NCBI GenBank assembly: GCA_025455665.1
Contig: JALOMC010000248.1
Span: 1 to 6,264, forward strand
Source: Chitinophagaceae bacterium
GTDB lineage: Bacteria; Bacteroidota; Bacteroidia; Chitinophagales; Chitinophagaceae
Length of the DNA stretch: 6,264 nt
Reading direction: 5' to 3'
Part shown: positions 1 through 6,166 of the stretch, one piece after another
Position numbering within the stretch: position 1 is the first letter of the stretch
Layout of the letters: the number at the start of each line of letters is the position of its first letter
Position numbers and translations under genes: made by a program
The notes under the pieces: generated by a model
What the model saw: the letters and a program-made list of their open reading frames with translations, nothing else
The model's database searches: none
Told to the model about the DNA's origin: nothing

Positions 1-1
1 T

Positions 2-325
2 AATGGTAACGATGTTATCACATTTACCAGATGCTTCAAGCGTTTTGATTTTCATATAGATCAAATAAAAAAAATTCAGGTATCTGAACTTAACATTTGG
101 GTAAAATTAAGTTATAGCGGGAAAATTATTCATCCTGCATTTACCTATCCTTTCATTACTTTTTTTATAGAGAACTCTGACGGAAAACGGTTTAGGTTCA
201 AGGTATTTGTGTTTACCTTCAATGAAGAAGGTGTTGCGCTTCAAGCTTTTTTAGACCGTCTAAAAGAATTGAATCCAACTCTTGCTATTCCTGATCTGCC
301 TGCTTTTAATGCTACGCTTAAATAG
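2..325 (+). CDS. C-terminal part of an unrecognised protein (5' end outside the window)
   Basis: The frame beginning at base 2 is open for 107 codons and ends with TAG at 323-325; no start lies inside it that would make a natural gene, so it is the 3' part of a gene entering from the left. I do not recognise the protein. The visible part alternates short polar and hydrophobic/aromatic stretches, as in a beta-sheet (for example TYPFITFFIEN, then GKRFRFKVFVFTF), and closes with an amphipathic helix (GVALQAFLDRLKELNP) and a short tail ending LK. A run of strands capped by one C-terminal helix is the layout of PH-like domains, so a small bacterial PH-like protein is a guess from shape only. No membrane segment or catalytic motif is visible. 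Its codons are much richer in A and T than those of the genes from 754 onward. Confidence 0.7.
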   Translation, partial: NGNDVITFTRCFKRFDFHIDQIKKIQVSELNIWVKLSYSGKIIHPAFTYPFITFFIENSDGKRFRFKVFVFTFNEEGVALQAFLDRLKELNPTLAIPDLPAFNATLK

Positions 326-373
326 GCATCGCTAATTTTTTTATGAAACAATAAACGCATAACAAGACATGAA

Positions 374-527
374 ATGCAACTTCTTAAAAATGCCTTGATG
401 TTTGGTTTGGTATTCTATACGGTGAATACTTTTTCACAGGTATTTCAAGCCTCTATTGGGCCTCAAATAGCTTTCGGTTCTTAGTGAGTTTGAAAAAGAT
501 GCTGCTAAAAGATTTCCCAATCAGTAA
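374..527 (+). pseudogene. Remnant of a secreted or outer-membrane protein gene, stopped and frameshifted
   Basis: An ATG at 374, 48 bases after the preceding stop, opens a 36-codon frame ending in TAG at 482-484. The peptide begins MQLLKNALMFGLVFYTVN and continues TFSQVFQASIGPQIAFGS. This looks like a signal peptide (one lysine, a hydrophobic core, likely cleavage near TFS-Q) followed by the first strand typical of small Bacteroidota beta-barrel proteins. A mature protein of about 15 residues makes little sense. From about 477 another frame reads on plausibly (SEFEKDAAKRFPNQ) before TAA at 525-527, as expected if a frameshift or deletion broke a longer gene. The second part faintly recalls the periplasmic PepSY-like proteins of this phylum, which is a weak resemblance. 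Alternatives are a genuine secreted micropeptide or chance. The N-terminal fragment is more secure than its extension. Confidence 0.4.
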
Positions 528-606
528 GGCATGAGGCCTCTGGTATTTTAATTCAAGCTCGTCAGTTCGTTGCCTTCCAGTATTAACCGTTTTGTATTAT
601 TCCGCT

Positions 607-640
607 TTTGATGGATAGGGCCGTGCAGTTTTTACCATTG
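607..640 (+). promoter_or_regulatory. Weak candidate Bacteroidota promoter for the symporter/outer-membrane unit
   Basis: TTTG at 607-610 is followed after 22 bases by TACCATTG at 633-640, one base away from the Bacteroidota -7 consensus TAnnTTTG. Transcription would then begin around 647-650 and leave a leader of about 105 bases, including the hairpin at 673-690, before the ATG at 754. The site fits as the start of the four-gene unit. The region is AT-rich, however, and such matches arise easily by chance, so this is tentative. Confidence 0.2.
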
Positions 641-672
641 TACATTACCTTCATAAAAATTTTTCTGCATCA

Positions 673-690
673 CCAGCCGTCGATGGCTGG
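673..690. other. Perfect 6-bp inverted repeat (hairpin) in the leader region
   Basis: CCAGCC at 673-678 and GGCTGG at 685-690 are exact reverse complements around GTCGAT; a G-T wobble could extend the stem to 7 pairs with a TCGA loop. An A5T5 palindrome lies just upstream at 655-664. No T-run follows directly on either strand, so it is not a typical intrinsic terminator. It sits about 60 bases upstream of the gene at 754 and could be a leader structure or simply the end of the older AT-rich segment. Confidence 0.4.
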
Positions 691-753
691 AGGTCCAGAA
701 ATTTTCCGGCAAACGCAAGGCTATGACTGTATTGTACAACCACCCCGCTGTGT

Positions 754-906
754 ATGAAGCGACCTGAAGTGCTGTTTTTCGTGGCCGCCATTGCCGGCCT
801 CATCATTGGCAAGCTGATCAAAAATTTTAAATGGGGCATGCTGCTCGGCGTGCTGGTAGCCGCCATTTACGCTTTCACCATCCCCACCCGCAAGCGTCGT
901 TCATGA
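754..906 (+). CDS. Small two-helix membrane protein (50 aa), first gene of the symporter unit
   Basis: ATG at 754 begins a 50-codon frame ending in TGA at 904-906. The product starts MKRPEVLFFVAAIAGLIIG and has two hydrophobic helices, roughly residues 6-22 and 27-43, joined by a short basic turn (KLIKNFK), with a basic end (TRKRRS). The positive charges at both termini suggest that both ends face the cytoplasm. Each helix has a GxxxG spacing (G15/G19 and G28/G32), a pattern often used in helix packing. The protein is too short for most automatic gene calls, but its composition, its clean hydrophobic pattern and the four-base ATGA overlap with the next gene support it. I do not recognise a named family. 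Its place at the head of a tightly packed unit with an SSS symporter suggests an accessory role in that transporter's assembly or stability, which is inference. Confidence 0.7.
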   Translation: MKRPEVLFFVAAIAGLIIGKLIKNFKWGMLLGVLVAAIYAFTIPTRKRRS

Positions 907-1016
907 GCCAACAAGAACCTCCACAGGCCTATTGGAGCCGCTGGTACCTGCTGGTACTACTGCTGCTGGTGCTGCAGGTGCTGGCCTATGCCTGGCTTAC
1001 CCGATTGTATCACTAA
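903..1016 (+). CDS. Small single-helix membrane protein (37 aa), coupled to the symporter
   Basis: The start chosen is ATG at 903, which overlaps the stop of the previous gene (ATGA) and implies translational coupling. A longer in-frame start at 831 would only add the out-of-frame shadow of the gene at 754-906, with a basic, histidine-rich, unprotein-like sequence. The product begins MSQQEPPQAYWSRWYLL: a short polar N-terminus, an aromatic YW-RWY belt, one leucine-rich helix (about residues 15-33) and the end TRLYH. Its stop is 15 bases before the symporter start. Small membrane proteins encoded just ahead of SSS symporters are known in several families (for example DUF4212, and DUF997/YhdT ahead of PanF), and the YW-containing start recalls DUF4212, but this protein is far shorter and is not claimed to belong there. 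A small symporter subunit is the best guess. Confidence 0.7.
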   Translation: MSQQEPPQAYWSRWYLLVLLLLVLQVLAYAWLTRLYH

Positions 1017-1031
1017 GCACTTTTCGCATTC

Positions 1032-2642
1032 ATGGCCATTATCGATTGGATTGTATTGGTACTGACGCTGGCGGCCATTGTGGCCTATGGGCTGTACAAA
1101 AGCCGCCATGAAAAGAGCATGGAAGGCTATTTTTTAAGTAGCCGCAGCATGCCCTGGTGGCTGGTGCTGCTCAGCATTATGGGCACACAGGCCAGTGCCA
1201 TTACCTTTTTGAGCGCCCCCGGCCAGGCCTATACCGATGGGATGCGTTTTGTACAGTATTACTTCGGCCTGCCGCTGGCCATGATTGTCATTAGTGCGGT
1301 GTTTGTGCCCATTTACCATCGGCTGAAAGTGTACACTGCTTACGAGTACCTGGAGCAACGCTTTGACATAAAAACCCGTACGCTCAGTTCATTGCTGTTT
1401 CTCATCGGCCGTGGGCTCAGCACAGGTATCAGTATTTATGCGCCTTCTATTATCCTTTCTTCATTGCTCGGTTGGAATATTTACCTCACCAACCTGGTAA
1501 TGGGCGGGCTGCTGATAGTGTACACGGTTAGTGGGGGTGCCCGGGCGGTAGCGTACACGCAGCAGTTGCAGTTTCTCATTATTATGGCAGGCATGGGCGT
1601 AGCGGCCTGGGTGGCGGTGCAGGGCTTGCCTGCCGGTATGGGCATAGCCGAGGCCATTGCTACAGGGGGCAATTTGGGTAAAATGAACGTGATCACCAGT
1701 GGCCAAACCGAGGCGGGCTTTGATTGGAAGGACCGCTACAACATGTGGAGCGGTGTGATCGGCGGCTTCTTTTTGGCCCTCAGCTACTTTGGCACCGACC
1801 AAAGCCAGGTAGGCCGCTACCTGACGGCCCGCAGCATGAAAGAAAGCCGGATTGGCCTGCTGATGAATGGCTTGGTAAAAGTGCCGATGCAGTTTGCTAT
1901 TTTGCTGGTGGGCGTGCTCGTATTTGCTTTTTACCAGTTTCGCGAAGCGCCACTTTTTTTCAATCAAACCCTGGTGGCGCAGGCGCACCAAACTGCACTG
2001 CGGCCCAAGCTGGAGGCTGCCGAAGCCCGCTACCAGCAGTTGCTGCAGCAGCGCCATACGTTGCGCCAGGCGCAGTCCGTACCGGCAGGTGCCAGCGTGC
2101 AGGCAGGTGGCGTCAATGAAAGGCTACAGGCTAACTACGATAGCATACAACTACTGCGCAGCCAGTATAGCCAGCTTATACTGGCGGCGTGGGGCAGCAT
2201 AGCGGCTGCACTCAATTCGCTGGCCAGTAGTACCGTGGTCGATATTCATCGGCAGCTCATTAATAAAGGATGCGACGAAAAGACCAGTTACCGCCTCAGT
2301 TGGCAATACACCCTGGGCTGGGGGCTGTTCAGCATAGCGGTGGCCATGTTTGCTACCAATATGGGCAGCCTTATTGAGGCGGTCAATATCCTTGGCTCCA
2401 TTTTTTACGGTGTTATTCTGGGCATTTTCCTGGTGGCATTTTTCATTCGGTACGTCAAAGGCGATGCAGTGTTTTGGGCCGCCGTGATAGCGCAGTTGGC
2501 TGTGATTACGGTGTACAACATGCAAATCATTTCTTTCCTTTGGCTAAACGTCATTGGTGCCGGGCTGGTAGTAGCACTGGCCCTGCCCTTACAGGCGGTG
2601 CTGGGCAGGAAAGCCAGCATGACGGCGTCCAATAAGGCGTAA
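1032..2642 (+). CDS. Sodium:solute symporter (SSS family), inner membrane
   Basis: This 536-residue protein belongs to the SSS family (relatives PutP, vSGLT), which uses the sodium gradient to import sugars, amino acids, organic acids or similar solutes through a LeuT-fold core. Visible marks are an N-terminal helix (4-20), the conserved block GYFLSSRSMPWW (32-43) leading into the broken helix SIMGTQASAITFLSAPG (48-64), the loop VSGGARAVAYTQQLQ (166-180), GTDQSQVGRYLTA (254-266) and NSLASSTVVDIH (395-406), with about 13-14 membrane segments in all. Between about 311 and 380 lies a polar, glutamine- and alanine-rich coil with a PAGASVQAGG spacer; Bacteroidota relatives also carry a coiled insert here. 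After the coil the next helix seems short, and by hand alignment one of the two sodium-site serines is glycine 388 (serine 389 is kept). The substrate cannot be read from the sequence. It is packed with two small membrane genes upstream and an outer-membrane gene 8 bases downstream. Confidence 0.93.
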   Translation: MAIIDWIVLVLTLAAIVAYGLYKSRHEKSMEGYFLSSRSMPWWLVLLSIMGTQASAITFLSAPGQAYTDGMRFVQYYFGLPLAMIVISAVFVPIYHRLKVYTAYEYLEQRFDIKTRTLSSLLFLIGRGLSTGISIYAPSIILSSLLGWNIYLTNLVMGGLLIVYTVSGGARAVAYTQQLQFLIIMAGMGVAAWVAVQGLPAGMGIAEAIATGGNLGKMNVITSGQTEAGFDWKDRYNMWSGVIGGFFLALSYFGTDQSQVGRYLTARSMKESRIGLLMNGLVKVPMQFAILLVGVLVFAFYQFREAPLFFNQTLVAQAHQTALRPKLEAAEARYQQLLQQRHTLRQAQSVPAGASVQAGGVNERLQANYDSIQLLRSQYSQLILAAWGSIAAALNSLASSTVVDIHRQLINKGCDEKTSYRLSWQYTLGWGLFSIAVAMFATNMGSLIEAVNILGSIFYGVILGIFLVAFFIRYVKGDAVFWAAVIAQLAVITVYNMQIISFLWLNVIGAGLVVALALPLQAVLGRKASMTASNKA

Positions 2643-2650
2643 GCAACCCT

Positions 2651-5065
2651 GTGAAGCAACTGATGATTGGGTGGGCCCTGTGCTGCCTGGCAGCGTTGGG
2701 GCAAGCGCAGCAGCGTGCCCCTGGCATGCTGGTGGGCGCCGCTTTTGATAGTGTGGCCAATAAGCCGCTGCAGGGTGCCACCGTATCACTTCGTCGTGCC
2801 GATAGCAGCCGTTTTTTCAAGTCCATGGTCACCCGCGACGACGGCTATTTTGCATTCATGGCGCTGCCGTATGGCTACTATCACTTGCACATCAGCATGG
2901 TAGGTTTTGGGGCGCTTCGCATCGATAGCATTTACATCCGTGCCGAACGGTTTGATTTCAATATGGGCGACCTGCGGCTGGGCCCCAATAGCAGCGAGCT
3001 GCAAAATGTGGTGGTGTATGTAGAAAAGCCCATGCTGGAAAGCAAGGATGGGAAAGTAACCTTCAATGCAGGCGAATCGGCGCTGAGTGCGGGCAGTACC
3101 ACCGCCGAGCTGCTAAAGACCCTGCCGCTGGTGAGCAATGATCCGAATGGCAAACTGCTGCTGCGTGGCAAAGAGCCCCGCATACTGATAGACGATAAGC
3201 CGGTAGACCTGAACGGGCAGCAGCTGGCCGACCTGCTGGAAAGCATGCCCGGTGGCGCTATTGAGCGGATAGAACTGATGCAAAATCCGCCGCCAGAATT
3301 TGGCACCGATGCAGGCGGTGTTATCAACATCATTACCAAAAAAGGCAAAGTGGGCCTGACCGGGCGGGTGAGCCTGAGTGCAGGTACCCGTGGCGAAGGC
3401 AATGCGGGTGCCAATATCAGCTACCGCCAGGGAAAGTGGAACCTGAATGGCGTGTTGAATGTAGGCGCATCGCAACTGCTGGGCTACAACAACAGTTATC
3501 GCCAAAATCGATTTGCTGATAGTAGCAATCAATTCAACACCGAAGGCGATTTTGACAACCGCAACCTGCGGCCCAACCTGCGCCTGCAGGCCGATGCCGA
3601 CCTGAGCAAGCAGCACCAACTGAGTGCCGTGCTGCAGGCCAACGTGAATTACTTCGATAATCAATCGCAGACCGCGTTCAGCAATATCAACCGCTTCGAA
3701 CAGCTCTGGCGCTACAGCCAGCGCAGTATTGCGGCCGGGGGCTATAGCAGCAATTTCAATCCGCAACTGACCTGGCAATACAAGGGCAAAAAACATGGCG
3801 AGAACCTGCGGCTGGTGACCAGCCTCAGCACCGGCCGCACCGACAATGACCGCAATTTTCTACAAGCATTTCTGGATCCCGAAACGCAGGCGCCGCTGGG
3901 GCTGGATAGCAACCAACAACAGCTCACCAATAACCGATACGTCAATACGCAGACCAGGCTCAACTACAATCGCCAATTGTTCAGCAAACAATGGATACTT
4001 AATACCGGAGCCGGCTTTTTGAGTACCCACAACGACAATGAACTGCAAAGCCGTTTTCTCGATAAAACACAGAATGCCTGGTTGCCGGCCGCCGGCTTGT
4101 CCAACTCATTCTTGTTCGATCAAGCGGTGTGGTACCTGCGGGCTGGCTTTACCTGGGCGGCTGGCAAGTGGCGCATGGTAGCCTACGTGCAGCCCGAGTG
4201 GACCCGTTTTTCGGTAAAGGACAAAACCACGCAGGCCGCCAGCGGCAATACGTTTGCAAACTGGCTACCGGGCGCCACCATTCGCCGCGACCTGAGCAAG
4301 CAAACCAATCTGAGCCTGGTGTACCGCCAAAGTATTCGCAGGCCCGGTGCCGGCGAACTGAATCCGGCCATCGACTACGGCGATCCTTACAACCTGCGGT
4401 TTGGTAATCCATCCTTGCAGCCTTCTACGGCACACCATTTCGATTTGAACCTGGGCTACAACAAAGGCAAAAGCTTTATCAATGGTTCGTTGGGTTTCAA
4501 TCTCATTACCGATATCATCGCTTCCATCCGTACCCTGCAGCCCGATGGCAAGACCTATACCACCTATCAAAACATTGCCAGCCGCCGCGAGTATGAAGCC
4601 AGCTTTTGGAGCGGCTACAGCTTTTCAAAAACGGTGCGGGTAAACCTGAGTACCGGCTACACTTACATGTACTATCGCCAAAGCCTTCGGCAGCAGTTTG
4701 GCTACCGCAATGGAGGCTCGTTTTATAGTACTGTCAATTACAACCTCACGTTCAGCGGCGTGTTCAGCATGGATGGTAGCATCCGCTACAGCAATTGGGC
4801 CGATCCGCAGGGGCGCAGCCGTAGCAATGTGAATACAAACTTTGGGGTACAGCACAAGTTTTTGCAGCGGCGCCTCATTCTCAGCTTCAATGTGATCGAT
4901 CCTTTTACGCCGCAGGAAAATACCAGCCAAACGGTCGGGCGCAATTTCACCCTCGATGCTTTTCGCAGCAGCCGCACCCGCAACTTCCGGTTGAGCATTG
5001 CCTGGCAGCTCAATAAAATTTTGCTGGCACCAGCACCCGTAAGGGCAGGCCGGGCCGGTGCATAA
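2651..5065 (+). CDS. TonB-receptor-like outer-membrane beta-barrel protein (OMP_b-brl_3 type)
   Basis: The start is probably the GTG at 2651, 8 bases after the symporter stop, because it supplies lysine 2 for the signal peptide (MKQLMIGWALCCLAALGQA, cleavage near residue 19); ATG at 2663 is the alternative. The mature 804-codon product has a carboxypeptidase-regulatory-like beta-sandwich (about 27-105; PLQGATVSLRRADSS, then DDGYFAFMALPYGYYHLHI), a plug-like domain (about 117-230, with LLRGKEPRILIDDKPVDLNG, ESMPGGAIERIELMQNPPPE and GGVINIITKKG) and a long barrel of alternating aromatic strands to about residue 785. Such proteins are exported to the outer membrane and resemble TonB-dependent receptors, though ligands are mostly unknown. 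No SusD-like partner follows. The last strand (TRNFRLSIAWQL) is followed by a short tail ending RAGRAGA. Pairing with a sodium symporter suggests uptake of one substrate across both membranes, which is inference. Confidence 0.92.
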   Translation: MKQLMIGWALCCLAALGQAQQRAPGMLVGAAFDSVANKPLQGATVSLRRADSSRFFKSMVTRDDGYFAFMALPYGYYHLHISMVGFGALRIDSIYIRAERFDFNMGDLRLGPNSSELQNVVVYVEKPMLESKDGKVTFNAGESALSAGSTTAELLKTLPLVSNDPNGKLLLRGKEPRILIDDKPVDLNGQQLADLLESMPGGAIERIELMQNPPPEFGTDAGGVINIITKKGKVGLTGRVSLSAGTRGEGNAGANISYRQGKWNLNGVLNVGASQLLGYNNSYRQNRFADSSNQFNTEGDFDNRNLRPNLRLQADADLSKQHQLSAVLQANVNYFDNQSQTAFSNINRFEQLWRYSQRSIAAGGYSSNFNPQLTWQYKGKKHGENLRLVTSLSTGRTDNDRNFLQAFLDPETQAPLGLDSNQQQLTNNRYVNTQTRLNYNRQLFSKQWILNTGAGFLSTHNDNELQSRFLDKTQNAWLPAAGLSNSFLFDQAVWYLRAGFTWAAGKWRMVAYVQPEWTRFSVKDKTTQAASGNTFANWLPGATIRRDLSKQTNLSLVYRQSIRRPGAGELNPAIDYGDPYNLRFGNPSLQPSTAHHFDLNLGYNKGKSFINGSLGFNLITDIIASIRTLQPDGKTYTTYQNIASRREYEASFWSGYSFSKTVRVNLSTGYTYMYYRQSLRQQFGYRNGGSFYSTVNYNLTFSGVFSMDGSIRYSNWADPQGRSRSNVNTNFGVQHKFLQRRLILSFNVIDPFTPQENTSQTVGRNFTLDAFRSSRTRNFRLSIAWQLNKILLAPAPVRAGRAGA

Positions 5066-5071
5066 AATCCG

Positions 5072-5102
5072 TTTGTCGGCAATGCGCAGGCCGCTAACTT
5101 TC
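5072..5102 (+). promoter_or_regulatory. Candidate Bacteroidota promoter for the SPFH gene
   Basis: In the 54-base gap after the barrel gene, TTTG at 5072-5075 is followed after 19 bases by TAACTTTC at 5095-5102, matching five of the six fixed positions of the Bacteroidota -7 element TAnnTTTG. Spacing and position are as expected, giving a start of transcription about 10-15 bases before the ATG at 5120 and thus a very short leader. It suggests that the SPFH gene can be transcribed separately from the symporter/outer-membrane unit. No terminator with a T-run was seen before it, so read-through is also possible. Confidence 0.4.
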
Positions 5103-5119
5103 GGGCAAAATAGGTTGGC

Positions 5120-6052
5120 ATGGAAAATATTGTTTCCTACGGATTAGGGCTGCTGGCAATTGCTTTGGTGCTCAGCGGTTTCGTCACTGTACAGCAGGGT
5201 TTTATTGCGGTGGTTACCATGTTTGGCAAGTATCGCCGCATCATGCGCCCGGGTCTTAATTTCAAAATTCCATTTCTGGAGCGGGTCATGCGTCGCGTCA
5301 GCATCCAAAACCGAAGTGTGGAGCTCGAGTTTCAGGCGGTGACCATGGACCAGGCCAATGTATACTTCAAAGCGATGCTGCTGTACAGTGTGCAAAATGC
5401 TGAAGAAGAAACCATCAAAAAAGTGGCTTTCAAATTCGTAAGTGATAAGGACCTGATGCAGGCGCTGGTGCGCACCATTGAAGGCAATATCCGAAGCTTT
5501 GTAGCCACCAAGCGCCAGGCCGAAATACTGGGCTTGCGCCGCGAAATAGTAGAGTATGTAAAAAGCGAAGTAGACCACTCGCTGGAAGAATGGGGCTACC
5601 ACCTGCAAGATTTGCAGATCAATGATATCACCTTCGACCAGGCCATTATGGACAGCATGAGCCGCGTAGTAGCCAGCCACAACATGAAGGCGGCTGCCGA
5701 AAACGAAGGACAGGCGCTGCTCATTACCAAAACACGGGCCGCCGAAGCTGAGGGTAATGCAATCAAAATAGCGGCCGAAGCCGAACGGCAGGCAGCGCAA
5801 TTGCGTGGCCAGGGCGTGGCCCTCTTCCGCCAGGAAGTAGCCAAGGGTATGAGCGAAGCTGCCGAACAGCTGAAGCAGGCCAACCTTGATACCAACGTCA
5901 TCCTCTTCAGCATGTGGACCGAAGCCATCAAAAACTTTGCAGAAGCGGGCAAGGGAAATACCATCTTTTTAGATGGCAGCCCCGAGGGCATGCAAACCAC
6001 CATGAAGCGCATCATGGCCATGATGCAAATGCAGCAGCACAACGACAAATAG
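5120..6052 (+). CDS. SPFH/band 7 domain membrane protein (stomatin/prohibitin-like)
   Basis: This 310-residue protein has one N-terminal membrane helix (about 5-25) followed directly by a band-7 domain (about 26-190). The family signature is visible as QQGFIAVVTMFGKYRRIMRPGLNFKIPF (two blocks, 25-36 and 37-52) and the strand region RSVELEFQAVTMDQANVYFK (65-84), with an E-rich helix and KSEVDHSLEEWGYHL-type segment (148-162) leading to the domain end. An alanine/glutamate-rich coiled-coil follows (about 188-240, with repeated AEAEG/AEAER motifs), then a hydrophobic NVILFSMW patch (259-266) and a methionine/glutamine-rich tail. SPFH proteins form large ring or cage oligomers in membranes, linked to protease regulation (HflKC), membrane microdomains and stress; the exact subfamily is not decided here. 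Length and domain order look complete. No NfeD-like or peptidase partner gene lies within the window. The start has no clear Shine-Dalgarno, as is normal for this phylum. Confidence 0.93.
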   Translation: MENIVSYGLGLLAIALVLSGFVTVQQGFIAVVTMFGKYRRIMRPGLNFKIPFLERVMRRVSIQNRSVELEFQAVTMDQANVYFKAMLLYSVQNAEEETIKKVAFKFVSDKDLMQALVRTIEGNIRSFVATKRQAEILGLRREIVEYVKSEVDHSLEEWGYHLQDLQINDITFDQAIMDSMSRVVASHNMKAAAENEGQALLITKTRAAEAEGNAIKIAAEAERQAAQLRGQGVALFRQEVAKGMSEAAEQLKQANLDTNVILFSMWTEAIKNFAEAGKGNTIFLDGSPEGMQTTMKRIMAMMQMQQHNDK

Positions 6053-6065
6053 AAAAACTGTGGCT

Positions 6066-6103
6066 GGCCGCTAACTGCAAAAGTTGGGTTAATAGCGCCG
6101 GCC
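6066..6103. other. Imperfect nested stem-loop in the gap after the SPFH gene
   Basis: The 114-base gap between 6053 and 6166 holds an inner hairpin, CTAACT (6071-6076) against AGTTGG (6082-6087) around GCAAA, enclosed by GGCCG (6066-6070) and CGGCC (6099-6103). It starts 13 bases after the SPFH stop. No T-run follows, so a standard intrinsic terminator is not supported; it may still slow transcription or protect an mRNA end. I found no good promoter match for the next gene in the rest of the gap. Confidence 0.3.
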
Positions 6104-6166
6104 CTGCCATGCCTGAAAAATTATTTACCGGCATTTTCGTTCGATACCAAGATCAATTCAGCCTTC

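Larger units (their letters stand above)
528..753 (+). other. Intergenic stretch without a convincing gene
   Basis: No frame on either strand gives a protein-like product of useful length here. The base composition changes within this stretch, from AT-rich on the left to GC-rich from about 700 on. It contains a weak promoter-like pair (607-640), an A5T5 palindrome (655-664) and a perfect 6-bp hairpin (673-690). A minus-strand frame crossing the right end (651-866) is mostly the antisense of the small gene at 754-906 and is not considered coding. No tRNA-like or rRNA-like sequence was seen. Confidence 0.5.

Noticed and set aside
545..628. Minus-strand short frame reading KRLILEGNELTSLN near its end
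   Set aside because: It looks protein-like for only about 27 codons, has a stop just upstream and no start; chance is likely, though decayed coding DNA cannot be excluded.
651..866. Minus-strand frame of 71 codons
   Set aside because: Much of it is the antisense of the gene at 754-906, and the product has no protein-like pattern.
831..902. N-terminal extension of the 37-residue protein from an ATG at 831
   Set aside because: It overlaps the 50-residue gene in another frame and gives a basic, histidine-rich sequence unlike a membrane-protein start; the ATGA overlap at 903 gives a better start.
1461..2057. Minus-strand frame of 198 codons inside the symporter gene
   Set aside because: The symporter frame on the plus strand is full of family motifs; the antisense product is a histidine-rich shadow typical of GC-rich coding DNA.
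3113..3796. Minus-strand frame of 227 codons inside the barrel gene
   Set aside because: It is antisense to a clear plug and barrel domain and shows no recognisable domain or start context.
3598..4303. Repeated 15-base string (about 3598 and 4289) encoding DLSKQ
   Set aside because: It lies in two barrel strands with the same codons for a recurring barrel motif; ordinary within this family and not a DNA repeat of note.
5144..5800. Minus-strand frame of 218 codons inside the SPFH gene
   Set aside because: The plus strand encodes an evident band-7 domain; the antisense product is aromatic and histidine-rich with no family features.
6053..6166. Possible intrinsic terminator after the SPFH gene
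   Set aside because: The stem-loop at 6066-6103 is not followed by a T-run, so it was recorded only as a structure.
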